Shown in pieces: positions 45,799 to 54,514 of a stretch of 64,000 nucleotides of DNA. This stretch comes from Lacrimispora indolis DSM 755 (GTDB lineage: Bacteria; Bacillota; Clostridia; Lachnospirales; Lachnospiraceae). A model generated the notes under the pieces. It was not told the DNA's origin. It did no database searches and worked only from the letters and a program-made list of their open reading frames with translations. The position numbers and the translations under genes were made by a program. How positions within the stretch are numbered: position 1 is the first letter of the stretch; the number at the start of each line of letters is the position of its first letter. Location: positions 2,480,001 through 2,544,000 of the forward strand of contig NZ_AZUI01000001.1 in the NCBI RefSeq assembly GCF_000526995.1. Reading direction: 5' to 3'.

Positions 45799-46824
45799 AT
45801 GAACAAAAATGAGAGAAAGATAAAACAGATGAAAGATGGCGCTGCAAAACGGATTATGAATGGAATCGGAGAGGATAAATTAGTTTTGTCTGCTGCGATC
45901 GTTGTAGTATTTATACTGTTTACATCCTTAAACCCCAATTTTTTAAGCATGCAGAACATGATTAATCTATTGGTTGCCGCCTCACTGGTTGGGATGGTAG
46001 CGGTCGGTCATACCTATCTGATTATTGCAGGGCAGAATGATTTGTCTCCAGGCTCCCTGGCAGCTTTTTCCGGGGTTGTTGTGGCCTTATTGCTGAACTG
46101 GGGTATGCCGCTGCCCGTTGCAATTTTGCTCACCTTATGCAGCGGGGCTGCAGTGGGACTGTTCAATGCCTGGATGGTGAATAAAATCAAGCTGGAGGCG
46201 TTTATCGCCACCCTGGTGACCCAGGCAATTGTGAGAGGGTTTGCCTATATCATCTGCAATGGAAAGCCGGTTGCTATAAGCAACAAATCCTTTATCCTTT
46301 TAGGAAAACTGAGAATCCTCAATATTCCGCTGGCAGTCTGGTGTATGATCCTTTCTTTTGTAATTTTTGGGTTCATTCTATCAAAAACAAGATTCGGACG
46401 CAGCATTTATGCAATTGGCGGCAGCACGGAAGCAGCAAGATTGGCAGGATTAAATCCACAGAGAATGAATACTCTTTGCTTTATTATTATCGGTTTGCTT
46501 ACATCTTTAGGAGGAATCATATTTTCCGCAAGAATGAATTCAGGCCAGCCGTCAGCCAATATCAACCTGGAGTTTGATGCCATAACGGCTGTTATATTAG
46601 GCGGAGTCTCTTTTTTAGGCGGTGTGGGCAGTATGGGCGGGACCGTGTTGGGAGTCATTTTGATTCAGGCATTTAATACAGGACTTATTATGGTTAATGT
46701 GCCCAGTTTCTGGCAGTATGTAGCCCGTGGAGCTTTATTGCTGTTTGCTTTGGCATCGGATTACATCAGAAAGGAACGGCGGGAAAAGGAGTTATTAGCG
46801 GCAAGCATGAAAAGTGCATCATAG
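45799..46824 (+). CDS. Sugar ABC transporter permease (RbsC-type)
   Basis: The 341-residue membrane protein has about ten segments and the CUT2 signature GRSIYAIGGSTEAARLAGLN. The FDAITAVILGGVSFLGGVGSMGGTVLGV stretch is shared by ribose and xylose permeases. TAGGAGAA precedes the ATG, four bases after the ATPase gene ends. It forms the channel for the CUT2 importer. Confidence 0.92.
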   Translation: MNKNERKIKQMKDGAAKRIMNGIGEDKLVLSAAIVVVFILFTSLNPNFLSMQNMINLLVAASLVGMVAVGHTYLIIAGQNDLSPGSLAAFSGVVVALLLNWGMPLPVAILLTLCSGAAVGLFNAWMVNKIKLEAFIATLVTQAIVRGFAYIICNGKPVAISNKSFILLGKLRILNIPLAVWCMILSFVIFGFILSKTRFGRSIYAIGGSTEAARLAGLNPQRMNTLCFIIIGLLTSLGGIIFSARMNSGQPSANINLEFDAITAVILGGVSFLGGVGSMGGTVLGVILIQAFNTGLIMVNVPSFWQYVARGALLLFALASDYIRKERREKELLAASMKSAS

Positions 46825-46926
46825 AAACACCCGGTATAATACCAGGAGTATGGATACATACAGGCTTCGGTAACATTTCACATGAGAATGTGGATGGATA
46901 TAAAATTCTTAGAGGAGGAATAAAAG

Positions 46927-47961
46927 ATGAAAAAAAAGCTGTTAAGTGTATTGTTATGTGCGGCCATAGCAGGGGCAATGTTAGTTGGATGCAGCACAGG
47001 GGAGACAACGCAGACGGAAACAGGCGGAGAAAAAAAGACTCAGGAGGAAGAAAAATTAGTTGTTTATGGTATTTATAAAGCAGGAGATCAGACCTGGTTT
47101 ATTGATGAAGGGGAAGCTGCAAAAAAAGCAGTGGAAGCGGCCGGCGGAGAGTTTATCTATGTTGATGCTAAAATGAATCCAGAAGAATATTTAAAGGCCA
47201 TTGATAACGCAATTGCAAACAATGCTTCCGGTATTGTAACCTGCATCCCGGATCAAACCATGTCCCAGGCAGTCATAGACAAGGTACAGGCAGCAGGCAT
47301 TCCAATTGTTGCCGCAGATGATGCCCTTCAGGATGCTGCCGGTGAAAAACTTGCTCCATGGGTTGGAATCAATGCTTATAAAATTGGTGAAGCAAATGGA
47401 GAATGGCTGGGGAAATACGTAAAGGATAATAATCTTTCTTCCGATGGGGAAGCCGGACTTCTGATTATGACTATGGATACTGTATCCAGTTGCGTGCCCA
47501 GAGCAGAAGGCGAACTGGATAAATTCACAGAATTAGTTCCGGATTTTAATACCGGTAATATTTTCAAAGCGGATTACGATGGAACCACTGATAAAGGGAA
47601 TACGGCCGCCGCCGCCGTCATTACTGCGAATCCACAGATTAAAAAGTGGATTGTAACAGGTGCAAATGAGGAAGGCTGTATTGGTGCGGCACGTGCACTG
47701 GAAAGCGCCGGGCTTGATGGGGAGGCATGCGTAGTAGGGCTTGGCGCCTATATGTCCAAAGACGAATGGAATAATAAGGGAGCGGAAGGAACCTGTGTAA
47801 AAGCTTCCGCATATTTCTCGGCCGAATCAGTAGGTGCAGGATCCGTTAAGGTACTGTTGGACCTTATAAATGGAAAAGAGGTAGAAAAGGAGATTGCGGT
47901 AGATGCAATTGTTGTTACTCCGGAAACCTATAAAGAGGTTATGGGAAGCTATGCAGAATAG
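46927..47961 (+). CDS. Periplasmic-type sugar-binding lipoprotein
   Basis: The 344-residue protein has an LVGC lipobox with Cys22 and then a type I sugar-binding fold (YVDAKMNPEEYLKAIDNAIANNASGIVTCIPDQ, VAADDALQD, LPD-type hinge strands). It resembles L-arabinose-binding protein-like members of the Peripla_BP_4 group. AGAGGAGGAA precedes the ATG. It completes the importer; the neighbouring aldonate-type enzymes suggest an aldose or aldonate ligand. Confidence 0.9.
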   Translation: MKKKLLSVLLCAAIAGAMLVGCSTGETTQTETGGEKKTQEEEKLVVYGIYKAGDQTWFIDEGEAAKKAVEAAGGEFIYVDAKMNPEEYLKAIDNAIANNASGIVTCIPDQTMSQAVIDKVQAAGIPIVAADDALQDAAGEKLAPWVGINAYKIGEANGEWLGKYVKDNNLSSDGEAGLLIMTMDTVSSCVPRAEGELDKFTELVPDFNTGNIFKADYDGTTDKGNTAAAAVITANPQIKKWIVTGANEEGCIGAARALESAGLDGEACVVGLGAYMSKDEWNNKGAEGTCVKASAYFSAESVGAGSVKVLLDLINGKEVEKEIAVDAIVVTPETYKEVMGSYAE

Positions 47962-48109
47962 AAGGTCCTGGTAAGATCCCCGAAGCGATGAAAACTTTAT
48001 TAACCTAAAATTAAAAGTATATGGAAGTATGTCTGTACGGCATATACTCTGATTGAGCATGATTAAAAACCTTTTATTCCTTATATAGGCAAAATACTGG
48101 AGAATAGTA

Positions 48110-48139
48110 TTGAACAGTCAAGTATATCTTTGCTATAAT
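48110..48139 (+). promoter_or_regulatory. Promoter of treR
   Basis: TTGAAC (48110-48115), 18 bases, TATAAT (48134-48139). It leaves a very short leader before the regulator gene. Confidence 0.65.
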
Positions 48140-48173
48140 AAGAACAGCAGAATAAAAAGTGAGAGTGATTTCT

Positions 48174-48896
48174 TTGAATAAATATTATGATATATACTTG
48201 GACTTAGTAAAGGATATAAAAGAAAAGAAATATTTGCCGGGAGATTTTTTACCTGTTGAGATGAAGTTGGTTGAAAAATATCATGTTTCCAGAGAAACGG
48301 TGAGAAAGGCTCAGGCACTTTTGATGGAAAATGGCCTTATTCAGAAAAAGCAGGGCCGCGGGGCTATCGTTCTTGATATTAATAAACTTAAATTCGCCGG
48401 CTCTGGTCTGGTCAGTTTTAATGAAATGCAAAAAAAGCAGCATTTAAAAAGTGAAACAGCCATTTTGAAAAATAAAAGAGAAAGAATTTCAGGAGAATTA
48501 GCTAAGAAGCTTGATTTAAGTAAAAGAACGGAAGTGCTTTCTCTTGAGAGACTGAGAAAAATAAATGGAGAAGCAATTATCTTAGATAAGGATTACTTAA
48601 TAGCTGAAATTATTCCTGAGATTCCATCATCAGCGGCACAGCTTTCTATCTACAATTATATTGAACATGATCTGGGTCTGAATATTGGGTATGCCAACAA
48701 AGAAATTACCATTGAACCTGTGACAGAGGAAGATAAAATACTGCTGGATATTCATAATGACACGCATGTGGCGGTTATTAGAAGTGAAGTTTATTTAGAA
48801 GATACGAGATTTTTTCAATACCATGAAGCAAGGCAGCGTGTGGATACATTTCGGTTTGTTGATTTCGCAAGAAGAAAAAATTTAATAGATTTTTAA
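48174..48896 (+). CDS. treR: Trehalose operon repressor (GntR/UTRA)
   Basis: The protein of about 240 residues has a GntR winged helix (YLPGDFLPVEMKLVEKYHVSRETVRKAQALL) and a UTRA effector domain ending QYHEARQRVDTFRFVDFARRK, the TreR-like finish. It should repress the treP and sulfatase-treC transcripts until trehalose 6-phosphate binds. Neither start has a strong ribosome site. I choose TTG 48174 because it gives MNKYYDIYLDLV, matching family N-termini; GTG 48159 adds five residues. It is convergent with treP. Confidence 0.85.
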   Translation: MNKYYDIYLDLVKDIKEKKYLPGDFLPVEMKLVEKYHVSRETVRKAQALLMENGLIQKKQGRGAIVLDINKLKFAGSGLVSFNEMQKKQHLKSETAILKNKRERISGELAKKLDLSKRTEVLSLERLRKINGEAIILDKDYLIAEIIPEIPSSAAQLSIYNYIEHDLGLNIGYANKEITIEPVTEEDKILLDIHNDTHVAVIRSEVYLEDTRFFQYHEARQRVDTFRFVDFARRKNLIDF

Positions 48897-48897
48897 A

Positions 48898-48945
48898 TGA
48901 AATGAGGCTATGAAAAAACAATTAATTTTTCATAGCCTCATTTCA
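48898..48945. terminator. Bidirectional terminator between treR and treP
   Basis: A perfect 20-base inverted repeat (48898-48917 with 48926-48945) has an 8-base loop. The outer part pairs GAAATGAGGCTATG with CATAGCCTCATTTC and the inner part A-run with T-run. It serves both convergent genes. Confidence 0.85.
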
Positions 48946-48961
48946 TATGTTAAGTATAAAA

Positions 48962-50380
48962 TTATTCCTCTTGTAATTGCTTTTCAAAAATTTTCATTTT
49001 AGAAAATACAAGAGTAAGAACAACCGTGATCGCAATGGAAGTTCCCATTGCCAGGAAATATACGCCCCAATATTCCGTAAAGACAGAAAGGAAGGCAGGT
49101 AATCCGGAAATTCCAATTGATCCGGCTTTAACACCTGCAAATGAAACAATTCCTCCTGCAACTCCGGCACCAATCATTGAAGCAATAAATGGGAAACGGT
49201 AACGTAAATTCACCCCGAAAATAGCAGGTTCTGTAATTCCCAACCATGCAGAAATAGCGGCTGATACTGCAACGCCTTTCATTTTTTTGTTTTTACAGAT
49301 GAAGAATATTGCCAAAGCTGCGGCACCCTGTCCGAGACTTGCCATTACCTGGATTGGCCAAAGTGTTGCATAACCAAGAGCCCCAATCATTTGTAAATTA
49401 ACTCCTAAGAATAAATGATGCATTCCGGTAACAACAAGGGGAGATACGATAGCTCCGAATATTACTCCGGCTATTACAGGAGAAATATCAAATAAACCGA
49501 CAACTCCGTTTGTGATTAAGTTTGCAAACCACATTGTTACAGGTCCAATAATTGTAAAAGTAAAGAATCCGGTGATTAACAGTGTCAAAGGAGCAACAAA
49601 AATCAGCTGGACCATATCCGGTATTCTCTTGGATAAAAACTGCTCAGTTTTTGCTAAAAGGAAAGATGAGAATAAAATAGGTATAACCTGCCCTTGATAT
49701 CCGATTTTCGCAATGTTCAGCCCTAAGATATTCCAATACTGAACCTCCTCAGGTGTCCTTGCATATTGTGCACCTGGCATCAATGCGGGATTTATTAAGA
49801 TAAGTCCAAGTACAATACCTAAAACCGGATTTCCGCCAAACTTTTTAACTGCTGACCAGCCAACTAATGCAGGTAAAAATGAAAATGATGTGCTGGCGAT
49901 GACGTTTATCATATTAGAAATGCCGGCCCAGCCAGGATGAACTTCTAAAACGGGCTGTTCATAAAAGATTCCCGGATTGGCAAGAAGATTGTTCAATCCC
50001 ATCAATATGCCGGCGGCAACAATGGCTGGTAAAATCGGGATGAAGATATCAGCAAGGACCTTTACACCTCTTTGAACAGGATGTAACTTTTTATTGCTTT
50101 CCTGTTTTACTTCTTCCTTACTGGCTTCCTTTAACCCTGTTTCCTTGATAAGCGCAGCATATGCTTTGTTAACCAATCCCGGCCCGACAATGACTTGAAA
50201 TTGTCCATTGGCTGAAAAGCTGCCTTTTACAATTTCTATTTTTTCCAATTCTTTTGTATCAACCGCTTTTTCATCTTTTAAAATAAATCTTAACCGGGTG
50301 ACACAATGCGTTGCGGATGTTATATTGGGAAGTCCGCCGACAGCATTTATAATTTGTTTGACCTGCTCGTTTAAATCCAT
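48962..50380 (-). CDS. treP: PTS trehalose-specific enzyme IIBC
   Basis: The 472-residue protein has an N-terminal IIB domain with phosphorylated Cys26 (ATHCVTRLRF) and a ten-segment IIC channel with a GITEPAIFG motif. It takes up trehalose, or a close analogue, as the 6-phosphate. No IIA domain is present, so a shared glucose-type IIA is needed. The reverse-strand leader has GGAGGAGG before the ATG. Its transcript diverges from the sulfatase-treC operon under shared operators. Confidence 0.9.
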   Translation of the reverse strand: MDLNEQVKQIINAVGGLPNITSATHCVTRLRFILKDEKAVDTKELEKIEIVKGSFSANGQFQVIVGPGLVNKAYAALIKETGLKEASKEEVKQESNKKLHPVQRGVKVLADIFIPILPAIVAAGILMGLNNLLANPGIFYEQPVLEVHPGWAGISNMINVIASTSFSFLPALVGWSAVKKFGGNPVLGIVLGLILINPALMPGAQYARTPEEVQYWNILGLNIAKIGYQGQVIPILFSSFLLAKTEQFLSKRIPDMVQLIFVAPLTLLITGFFTFTIIGPVTMWFANLITNGVVGLFDISPVIAGVIFGAIVSPLVVTGMHHLFLGVNLQMIGALGYATLWPIQVMASLGQGAAALAIFFICKNKKMKGVAVSAAISAWLGITEPAIFGVNLRYRFPFIASMIGAGVAGGIVSFAGVKAGSIGISGLPAFLSVFTEYWGVYFLAMGTSIAITVVLTLVFSKMKIFEKQLQEE

Positions 50381-50414
50381 AGAAACTACCTCCTCCTTAA
50401 TCGTATGCCCTTTT

Positions 50415-50432
50415 AAATTTGACTAGACAAAT
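50415..50432 (-). promoter_or_regulatory. TreR operator at treP promoter
   Basis: AAATTTGACTAGACAAAT is the exact reverse complement of 50580-50597. On the minus strand it lies just downstream of TTGACA (50471-50466), 17 bases, TTAAAT (50448-50443), where a repressor would block treP transcription. Confidence 0.8.
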
Positions 50433-50539
50433 TATAAATATAATTTAACATGATTGAATCATGCATGTCAAGGTATACTTTAAAAAAACATGTATTTATC
50501 TGTACTTTATTTGATTGTTTTCTTCTTCTCATAAAAGTA

Positions 50540-50597
50540 TTGCATTTTTTATGAATAGTGAATATAATTACTATGTAACATTTGTCTAGTCAAATTT
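50540..50597 (+). promoter_or_regulatory. Promoter and TreR operator of sulfatase-treC operon
   Basis: TTGCAT (50540-50545), 17 bases, TATAAT (50563-50568), with the operator ATTTGTCTAGTCAAATTT at 50580-50597 near the start point. The operator is the exact reverse complement of the treP operator. Confidence 0.8.
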
Positions 50598-50667
50598 CGA
50601 GCAAATGCCTTTGAGAATAAAAATGTTTCAGTTTCAGCAAAGAAAAAAGATAGTGGAGGAGATTACA

Positions 50668-52047
50668 ATGAGACCAAATATTCTGTTGATGATTTCTCAT
50701 GACAGCGGAAGGAAATTTAGCAGCTACGGATATAAAGTAGATACTCCTGCGATTCAGCAGATGTCAGAAGAGGGGATTCAATTTAATCAATACTTCTGCA
50801 CAGCGCCGCAGTGCAGTCCCAGCAGAGCCAGCATTTTAACAGGTCTGTATCCCCATAATAACGGAATGATGGGGCTGGCTCACTTAGGTTTCTGCATTGA
50901 CGGAAGTCATACAACCTTGCCTAAAGAATTGCAGAAGAACGGATATGAAACCACATTGATTGGATTAAGCCATGAAACGATCAACGTTGCTCCGCCCATT
51001 GAAGAGCGGGTTTTCTCTTCAACCTATGACTTAGGGTATGACAACTTTATTCCTGTTCCAGGTGACAGAGCTCCGAGAGTTGCAGAAGAAGTGATTACGT
51101 TCTTAGAAAGGCATAAGGGAAATCAAGAACAGCCATTTTACCTAAATGTCGGTTTTTTTGAAACTCACAGGAGCTTTGACGAGTATGCACCATATGCAGA
51201 CAAACGGGAAGAAGTTAAGGTGTTTGACTTTCTGCCGGATACGCCTAATGTAAGAGAAGATATTACACTATTTAACGGTTCTGCTAAGGTCTTAGATGCT
51301 GCCATTGGAAAGATCAATCATACATTGTCAGAAACAGGATTAGATAAAAACACCATTGTTATTCTTACAACAGATCATGGAGTGGATTTTCCGGGAGCAA
51401 AAGGAACTTTAAAGAATGCAGGATTGGAAACCGCATTAATCGTTGTTTTGCCTGACGGCAAACAAAAGAACGCTCAAAAAGAGGCATTGCTGTGTAACGT
51501 TGATCTGCTGCCAACGGTTCTGGACTTGATCGGAGCAGAAATTCCTGATAATCTCGATGGAAAAAGCTTTGCTCATTTGTTGAAATCAAATGAGGATACC
51601 GGAAGAGAATCGTTCTTTTCAGAACTGACCTGGCATGATCGGTACCACCCAATGAGAGGATTAAGAACCAGGGAATTCAGTTATGTGAAAAACTTCGCAG
51701 ATGGTCCGAAAGTGTACTTGCCCATAGATTCCCATTTAAGCTTATCCGGCGTTGATACCAGAGATAAATATTATGTTCCAAATGAAGAAGAAGAATTGTA
51801 CGATTTACAAAAAGATCCTTTAGAGGAAAACAACGTGATCAATCATCCGGATTATCAGCATATTGCCTCTGAATTCAGAAAGAAAGTAGAGAACTGGATG
51901 GTTCAGACAAAGGATCCCCTTTTAAAAGGCCCGGTCATTGGTACCGGATCAAAAAGATGGGAGAAAGAGATAGAAGAGGGCAGGGCATACCCCGGAAAAA
52001 AGAAGTATTATGAACTGCATCCGGAAGGGGGAGGAGTTCAATCATGA
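50668..52047 (+). CDS. Sulfatase, heparan N-sulfatase-like
   Basis: The 459-residue type I sulfatase has Cys49 in CSPSRASILTG, the C-x-P-S-R motif converted to formylglycine. LLMISHDSGR provides N-terminal metal ligands (His-Asp rather than the usual Asp-Asp) and TTDHGVDFPGAKGT a later pair. Overall order resembles N-sulfoglucosamine sulfohydrolase. There is no signal peptide, so it acts in the cytoplasm. GGAGGAG six bases upstream fixes ATG 50668 over ATG 50605. It lies behind a TreR operator and overlaps treC by four bases, so it likely removes sulfate from a sulfated trehalose-like phosphate. Confidence 0.87.
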   Translation: MRPNILLMISHDSGRKFSSYGYKVDTPAIQQMSEEGIQFNQYFCTAPQCSPSRASILTGLYPHNNGMMGLAHLGFCIDGSHTTLPKELQKNGYETTLIGLSHETINVAPPIEERVFSSTYDLGYDNFIPVPGDRAPRVAEEVITFLERHKGNQEQPFYLNVGFFETHRSFDEYAPYADKREEVKVFDFLPDTPNVREDITLFNGSAKVLDAAIGKINHTLSETGLDKNTIVILTTDHGVDFPGAKGTLKNAGLETALIVVLPDGKQKNAQKEALLCNVDLLPTVLDLIGAEIPDNLDGKSFAHLLKSNEDTGRESFFSELTWHDRYHPMRGLRTREFSYVKNFADGPKVYLPIDSHLSLSGVDTRDKYYVPNEEEELYDLQKDPLEENNVINHPDYQHIASEFRKKVENWMVQTKDPLLKGPVIGTGSKRWEKEIEEGRAYPGKKKYYELHPEGGGVQS

Positions 52048-53735
52048 TAGATTTCAAAAAAAGCGTTGTGTATCAAATCTATCCAAAATCATTTAAGGAT
52101 TCAAACGGGGATGGATTTGGAGATTTAAAGGGTGTAACCGAAAAATTAGATTATTTGCAGGAACTGGGTGTGGATTACATTTGGCTCACCCCATTCTATG
52201 TGTCACCGCAAAATGATAACGGCTATGATGTTGCGGATTATGGGAATATAGATCCTGCTTTCGGGACAATGGATGATTTTGAAGAAATGGTAGCTGCCGC
52301 CAGGGAAAGAAATATGGATATTATGCTTGATATGGTATTTAATCATACATCTTCTGAACATGCGTGGTTTAAAAAAGCAATTGTAGGAGAGAAGAAATAC
52401 CGGGACTACTATATTTTTAAAAAGAGTGAAGGCGGTAAAGTACCAACCAACTGGAAATCTAAATTCGGCGGGTCTGTTTGGGAGCCTGTTGAAGGAACCG
52501 ATGAATATTACCTTCATCTGTTTGACAAAACTCAGCCAGACTTAAACTGGGAGAATCAAGAAGTAAGGAAAGAAATTTTTGATGTTGTAAACTTCTGGAT
52601 TAATAAAGGCATCAAAGGATTCCGCCTGGATGTCATTAACCTGATTTCCAAGCCTGATGATTGGAAGGACGATCATATGGGAGATGGAAGGCGTTTTTAC
52701 ACGGACGGTCCAAGGATTCATGAATTTTTAAAGGAATTGAACAGAGAAACATTTGGAAAATATGATGATATTATTACAGTGGGAGAAATGTCATCAACAA
52801 CCATAGACCATTGTATCCGCTACTCCAATCCAGAGGAACAAGAATTATCAATGGTGTTTAATTTCCACCATTTAAAAATCGATTATAAGGATGGAGAAAA
52901 ATGGTCGTTAAAGGATTTTGATTTTGAAGAGCTGAAAAACATCTTCGATTTATGGCAAAATGGAATGACAGAAGGCAATGGCTGGAATGCAGTGTTTTGG
53001 TGCAATCACGATCAGCCCCGTATTGTTTCGCGAATCGGGAATGACAGGGAATACCACAAGCAATCTGCAAAAATGCTTGCCACAGCCATTCATATGCTCA
53101 GAGGAACCCCTTATATTTATCAGGGCGAGGAGATTGGAATGACAAACCCTTACTTTGATTCCGTTGAACAGTATAAAGATGTGGAAAGCTTAAATTATTA
53201 TGATATTTTATGTGCTCAGGGAGTACCAAAAGAAGAAGTGTTAAGGATCTTAAGCGTAAAATCCAGAGATAACTCTCGTACACCCATGCAATGGAAGGAT
53301 AAGGAACATGGCGGTTTTACAACAGGAACTCCATGGCTGTCCGTGGGAGAAAGCTATCGGTCAGTCAACGCGGAAAATGCTCTCCGTGATAAGGATTCTG
53401 TGTTTTACCACTATAAGAAGCTTATTAAGCTTCGTAAACAGCATGACATTATTGCTTATGGAAACTATGAAACGTTATCCATTGAGCATCCAAAAGTATA
53501 TGCATACATGCGGAGCCTTGAGGAGCAGAGATTGATCGTTTTAAATAACTTTTACGGAGAAAATACCCAATTCCTGTTACCGGAAGAAATAAATATCAAT
53601 GGCTGTGAATCGAAAGTTTTAATATCCAACTATGAAGATTCTCCTGAAATGACCCGTTCTATTTCCTTGCGTCCCTATGAATCAATCTGTTATCTGCTTG
53701 ATCGTTTCCATTCCAATGGACTTGCGGGAATTTGA
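52044..53735 (+). CDS. treC: Alpha,alpha-phosphotrehalase
   Basis: The 563-residue GH13 enzyme has the four family regions DMVFNHTS, GFRLDVINLI with the nucleophile aspartate, TVGEMSS with the acid glutamate and FWCNHDQPRIVSR. It would split trehalose 6-phosphate to glucose and glucose 6-phosphate; oligo-1,6-glucosidase is the main alternative, but the trehalose context decides. ATGA overlaps the sulfatase stop, implying translational coupling. The terminator downstream also serves the convergent cupin gene. Confidence 0.9.
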   Translation: MIDFKKSVVYQIYPKSFKDSNGDGFGDLKGVTEKLDYLQELGVDYIWLTPFYVSPQNDNGYDVADYGNIDPAFGTMDDFEEMVAAARERNMDIMLDMVFNHTSSEHAWFKKAIVGEKKYRDYYIFKKSEGGKVPTNWKSKFGGSVWEPVEGTDEYYLHLFDKTQPDLNWENQEVRKEIFDVVNFWINKGIKGFRLDVINLISKPDDWKDDHMGDGRRFYTDGPRIHEFLKELNRETFGKYDDIITVGEMSSTTIDHCIRYSNPEEQELSMVFNFHHLKIDYKDGEKWSLKDFDFEELKNIFDLWQNGMTEGNGWNAVFWCNHDQPRIVSRIGNDREYHKQSAKMLATAIHMLRGTPYIYQGEEIGMTNPYFDSVEQYKDVESLNYYDILCAQGVPKEEVLRILSVKSRDNSRTPMQWKDKEHGGFTTGTPWLSVGESYRSVNAENALRDKDSVFYHYKKLIKLRKQHDIIAYGNYETLSIEHPKVYAYMRSLEEQRLIVLNNFYGENTQFLLPEEININGCESKVLISNYEDSPEMTRSISLRPYESICYLLDRFHSNGLAGI

Positions 53736-53779
53736 CTGCCAAACATGAGAACCTGCTGCTGAGTAACTGATATGTGCCC

Positions 53780-53825
53780 TTTAAAGGCCTTCCAATAACA
53801 ACTATGTGACTGGAAGGCCTTTAAC
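53780..53825. terminator. Bidirectional terminator
   Basis: AAAGGCCTTCCA pairs with TGGAAGGCCTTT around a 16-base loop (about 53781-53821). It serves treC and the convergent DUF985 gene. Confidence 0.8.
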
Positions 53826-53827
53826 AT

Positions 53828-54331
53828 TTATTCATTGGAAGTCAGTTTGTGAATGATCTGCTGATGCTGAGGGTATTTTTCTATTAAATCACTTCTTTTG
53901 AATAGCTCGAAGTCTTTAAATTCAAATCCTGGCGATACCATGCAGCCCACTAATGCATATCCCTTGTTATTCATAGCGGAACCAAATATATAATCCTTTG
54001 GCACCAATACCTGAGGCTTTTCACCATTTTCAATATCAAGTCCAAGCTGTTCGGTGAAAAACTCTCCCTTTGGGCTGATCATATAAATAGTCAGGGGAGA
54101 ACCCGAATGATAGTACCACATTTCATCTGATTTTAGTCTGTGGAAATTAGATACTTCTCCGTCTCTGAGTAAAAAATAGATGCTTGTCCAAAGTATTCGT
54201 GAACCTTCAAAGTCAACTTTTAACTCTTTTGATGTTATACTTTCTTCTGACGCATAAATTTCTTTATAAAACCCACCTTCCGGATGTGCTGTCATGTTCA
54301 GGTTCTTAATAAAATAATCTGCTGTATGCAT
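53828..54331 (-). CDS. DUF985 cupin-family protein
   Basis: The 167-residue beta-barrel protein starts HTADYFIKNLNMTAHPEGGFYKEIY and has SIYFLLRDGEVSNFHRLKSDEMWYYHSG, then VGCMVSPGFEFKDFEL. These are the conserved parts of DUF985 (YML079-like) cupins. AAAGGAGC seven bases upstream fixes the start at 54331; a longer reading frame to 54460 lacks a ribosome site. Function unknown; sugar or nucleotide binding has been proposed for the fold. Confidence 0.85.
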   Translation of the reverse strand: MHTADYFIKNLNMTAHPEGGFYKEIYASEESITSKELKVDFEGSRILWTSIYFLLRDGEVSNFHRLKSDEMWYYHSGSPLTIYMISPKGEFFTEQLGLDIENGEKPQVLVPKDYIFGSAMNNKGYALVGCMVSPGFEFKDFELFKRSDLIEKYPQHQQIIHKLTSNE

Positions 54332-54514
54332 AGTGATGCTCCTTTCAATTTTCCTTATTATATTATAACGGATTATTTCCATATGTACATTTGATTCTAT
54401 AAAATTTATATGTATGAGGCCATCTGGGCCTGGGTACAAAACAGCAGATGCCGGCAGCACCCATGGTCCCGGCCTGATTTACAGCGCGATAAGATTCTAT
54501 GTTTAATTATGGAA

